The position numbers and the translations under genes were made by a program. The notes beneath the pieces are model-generated. The model made no database searches and was not told the DNA's origin. It saw only the letters and a program-made list of their open reading frames with translations. Shown here one piece after another: positions 62,520-64,000 of a stretch of DNA of 64,000 nt. The stretch is taken from NCBI GenBank assembly GCA_000016765.1, contig CP000699.1, positions 2,294,001 to 2,358,000 of the forward strand. Direction: 5' to 3'. The stretch's first letter is position 1. Each line of letters opens with the position of its first letter. The DNA is from Rhizorhabdus wittichii RW1. GTDB taxonomy: Bacteria; Pseudomonadota; Alphaproteobacteria; Sphingomonadales; Sphingomonadaceae.

Positions 62520-63620
62520 ACTGAGCCACAACGCATCGCCCACGCGAAGAGCCGTGGTCGCGATTCCGAAGTCGCCGTTCCCGTCCGCCTCGACCACCAT
62601 CTCCGATGTCAGGGTCGACGGGTCTATCCGAAGAACGGCATAAGCCTGCCGGCACACCCTCGCGGCGCTGAATGCGCAGAGAACCGCGTCCCGCAGGGGT
62701 CCCTTGGCACCGGCCGCATAGAACATCCCATCGTCGCCGAGACGGATATTGTCCGGGAAAAATCCCAGTTCCGAAGCGATGCGAACCGGCGTCGCCGACC
62801 CCGGCGACACCATGTAGATGGCTCTTTCCGTCTGAGCGCTCACCAGGAGCCGCCGGCCATCCGGCATCAGCGACAGGCCGTTGATCCCTCGGAGCCGGCT
62901 CCCGGCCAGGGTCCGCCAGCCGGTGGAACCATGCCACAGCATGACATCTCCGGCTCCGCTCCCTTGCGCCAGCCGGTCGACCGATCGCGCATCGCCATGG
63001 TCCATTTTCGGACTGACGGTAATGGCGATTCCCCCGTCAGGGAGAGCCGCGACGGCGTTGGCATTCCCGGTGGCGGGAGTCTTGCCATCGGGTCCGGCGA
63101 CGGACGGGACGGGGACGCATCCCGCCCACCGCGCGCGCAACCTCCCCCTTGCGGTCTCTATCCTGAACAGCTCTACCGCTTCCCGGCCGCCATGGCCGAT
63201 CACGAAGAGCGTGTATCGATCGACTGCGTCGCGCCTGACGCTCAGGCCATGCGCTGAAAATCGCGCAAGATCGAGAGGTGCGGGGCAGCTCGCGAAATCC
63301 CGATCGGGCGGGGCGCTTTCGATGGCCAGCGGCGCCGCCGTCCGTGACCCGACGGATATGGCGAACAGGCCGCCCCGACCGACGCCCGGCCCCGCCATGC
63401 CGCTGGTAATGACCCAGTCGGTGCCGTCCAGGCGCACCATGTCCTCGGCATTCACCGTCCCGCAGATCTGGTCTTCGCCGCAATGCCCGGGTTCGGCCGA
63501 CGCCGGGGCTTCGGCCCGCATGGCCGTCATGCCCAGGAGACACCAGCCCAATCGGGCCAATCCCCGGCGGCGGAAAGGTCGAACCGCCGATAGCGCGCCC
63601 AGGAACCCCCACGCGCCCAT
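62472..63620 (-). CDS. Exported SMP-30/paraoxonase-like beta-propeller protein
   Basis: The 382-residue protein has a basic N-terminus and hydrophobic segment LARLGWCLLGMTAM, likely a signal or anchor. The remainder shows repeated propeller-strand patterns: NAVAALPDGGIAITV, GINGLSLMPDGRRLLVS and FFPDNIRLGDDGMFYAAG, the last close to the calcium-site DN motif of paraoxonases and SMP-30 lactonases. Two Cys pairs (GHCGEDQICG) fit export. It may act as a lactonase or esterase in the periplasm. It begins 4 bp after the SDR gene stop and its base composition seems less extreme than the neighbours, which suggests separate origin. Confidence 0.72.
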   Translation of the reverse strand: MGAWGFLGALSAVRPFRRRGLARLGWCLLGMTAMRAEAPASAEPGHCGEDQICGTVNAEDMVRLDGTDWVITSGMAGPGVGRGGLFAISVGSRTAAPLAIESAPPDRDFASCPAPLDLARFSAHGLSVRRDAVDRYTLFVIGHGGREAVELFRIETARGRLRARWAGCVPVPSVAGPDGKTPATGNANAVAALPDGGIAITVSPKMDHGDARSVDRLAQGSGAGDVMLWHGSTGWRTLAGSRLRGINGLSLMPDGRRLLVSAQTERAIYMVSPGSATPVRIASELGFFPDNIRLGDDGMFYAAGAKGPLRDAVLCAFSAARVCRQAYAVLRIDPSTLTSEMVVEADGNGDFGIATTALRVGDALWLSSFRGDRIRIFPARGD

Positions 63621-63624
63621 TCGA

Positions 63625-63999
63625 TCAGACCCCGAAGCCGCCCGACACCGAAATCTGCTCGCCGGTGATATAGGCGGCCTTCTCCGACGCGAGGAACACC
63701 GCGGCATGGCCGATCTCGGCGGGCTTGCCGTAACGCTTGATCGAGAGCGACTTCCGGGTCGCGTCCTTCCACGCCTCGTCGAAATGGCCGATCGCGTCGA
63801 GCTTGTCGAACATGCCGCCGGCGATCACCCCGACCAGCACCGAATTGGCGCGGATGCCGAAGCGGCCCTCCTCGCGCGCGATGCCGCGTATCAGCGCCTC
63901 GTTGGCGGCCTTGGGCACCACCGACAGGCCGTCCTTGCCGGGCCACAGCCGGTCGCCGGCCGATCCGAGATGGACGAAGGAGCCGCCGCCCGCCGCGCG
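63625..63999 (-). CDS. SDR-family protein, C-terminal part (cut by window edge)
   Basis: The frame is open to the right edge, so the N-terminal cofactor motif is outside. The visible 124 residues include GSFVHLGSAGD (active-site Ser strand), then LSVVPKAANEALIRGIAREEG and FGIRANSVLVGVI, and end GEQISVSGGFGV. At the place of YxxxK the sequence reads SVVPK, so Lys is kept but Tyr appears replaced by Ser; the enzyme may be catalytically altered. It is the upstream partner of the propeller protein gene (4 bp gap). Confidence 0.82.
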   Translation of the reverse strand, partial: RAAGGGSFVHLGSAGDRLWPGKDGLSVVPKAANEALIRGIAREEGRFGIRANSVLVGVIAGGMFDKLDAIGHFDEAWKDATRKSLSIKRYGKPAEIGHAAVFLASEKAAYITGEQISVSGGFGV

Positions 64000-64000
64000 G

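Overview
The window looks like the chromosome of a sphingomonad (Alphaproteobacteria, Sphingomonadaceae). The grounds are high GC, three large TonB-dependent receptors each beside catabolic genes, many SnoaL/Rieske/crotonase/SDR genes, palindromic REP elements with the core CATTCCCGCGAAAGCGGGAAT, and a typical folD/ald/kup background. The genus cannot be fixed from the sequence alone. No rRNA, CRISPR array, transposase or complete prophage is visible.

Region 1 (1-12.3 kb) is an accessory catabolic segment. It holds the C-terminal part of a GMC oxidoreductase, a TonB-dependent receptor, an NAD-dependent epimerase/dehydratase, convergent AraC-type and TetR-type regulators whose promoter region carries a perfect 10-bp inverted repeat, a DUF7064-like protein translationally coupled to an APH-family phosphotransferase, three SnoaL-like (NTF2-fold) proteins and a Rieske non-haem iron oxygenase. 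It abuts the 3' end of a tRNA-Met gene (12328-12404) through a frameshifted gene remnant, which suggests the edge of an integrated island.

Region 2 (12.5-26.5 kb) is mixed and more core-like: a ferredoxin-NAD reductase of the P450/Rieske type, a DUF3775 protein, a LuxR-type regulator, a secreted YtcJ-like amidohydrolase with a TonB-dependent receptor, the potassium transporter Kup, a divergent Lrp/alanine dehydrogenase pair, FolD and an aldehyde dehydrogenase.

Region 3 (26.5-64 kb) is a large catabolic supercluster. It has acyl-CoA chemistry (a fused double acyl-CoA dehydrogenase, two crotonases, an acyl-CoA ligase, an IpdAB-like CoA-transferase-fold pair), an LLM flavin monooxygenase, a TonB-dependent receptor and a DapB-like dehydrogenase with an amidohydrolase. 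It also has a minus-strand operon of about eleven genes (53448 down to 42138) with a D-aminoacylase-type amidohydrolase, a TauD-type dioxygenase, a cupin, hydantoinase/oxoprolinase A and B, SDRs, a dienelactone hydrolase and an MFS permease. A Zn-alcohol dehydrogenase/aldehyde dehydrogenase pair follows. A second, plus-strand set contains MFS, D-aminoacylase, TauD, cupin and an alpha/beta hydrolase. The MFS/amidohydrolase/TauD/cupin set therefore occurs twice, in opposite orientation.

Seven near-identical 17-bp palindromic sites (consensus about ACCAACCGATCGCTTGT) lie upstream of six transcription units in region 3, and in the best cases sit between the -35 and -10 elements. This points to one repressor, not encoded in the window, controlling the supercluster. 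A second short palindrome (GATAATATC core) occurs in front of the local LuxR-type regulator gene and in the divergent adh/MFS promoter region. The substrate is unknown. Hydantoinase A/B, two D-aminoacylase homologues, two dioxygenases and acyl-CoA enzymes suggest a compound with amide or cyclic amide bonds and a carbon skeleton finished through CoA thioesters.
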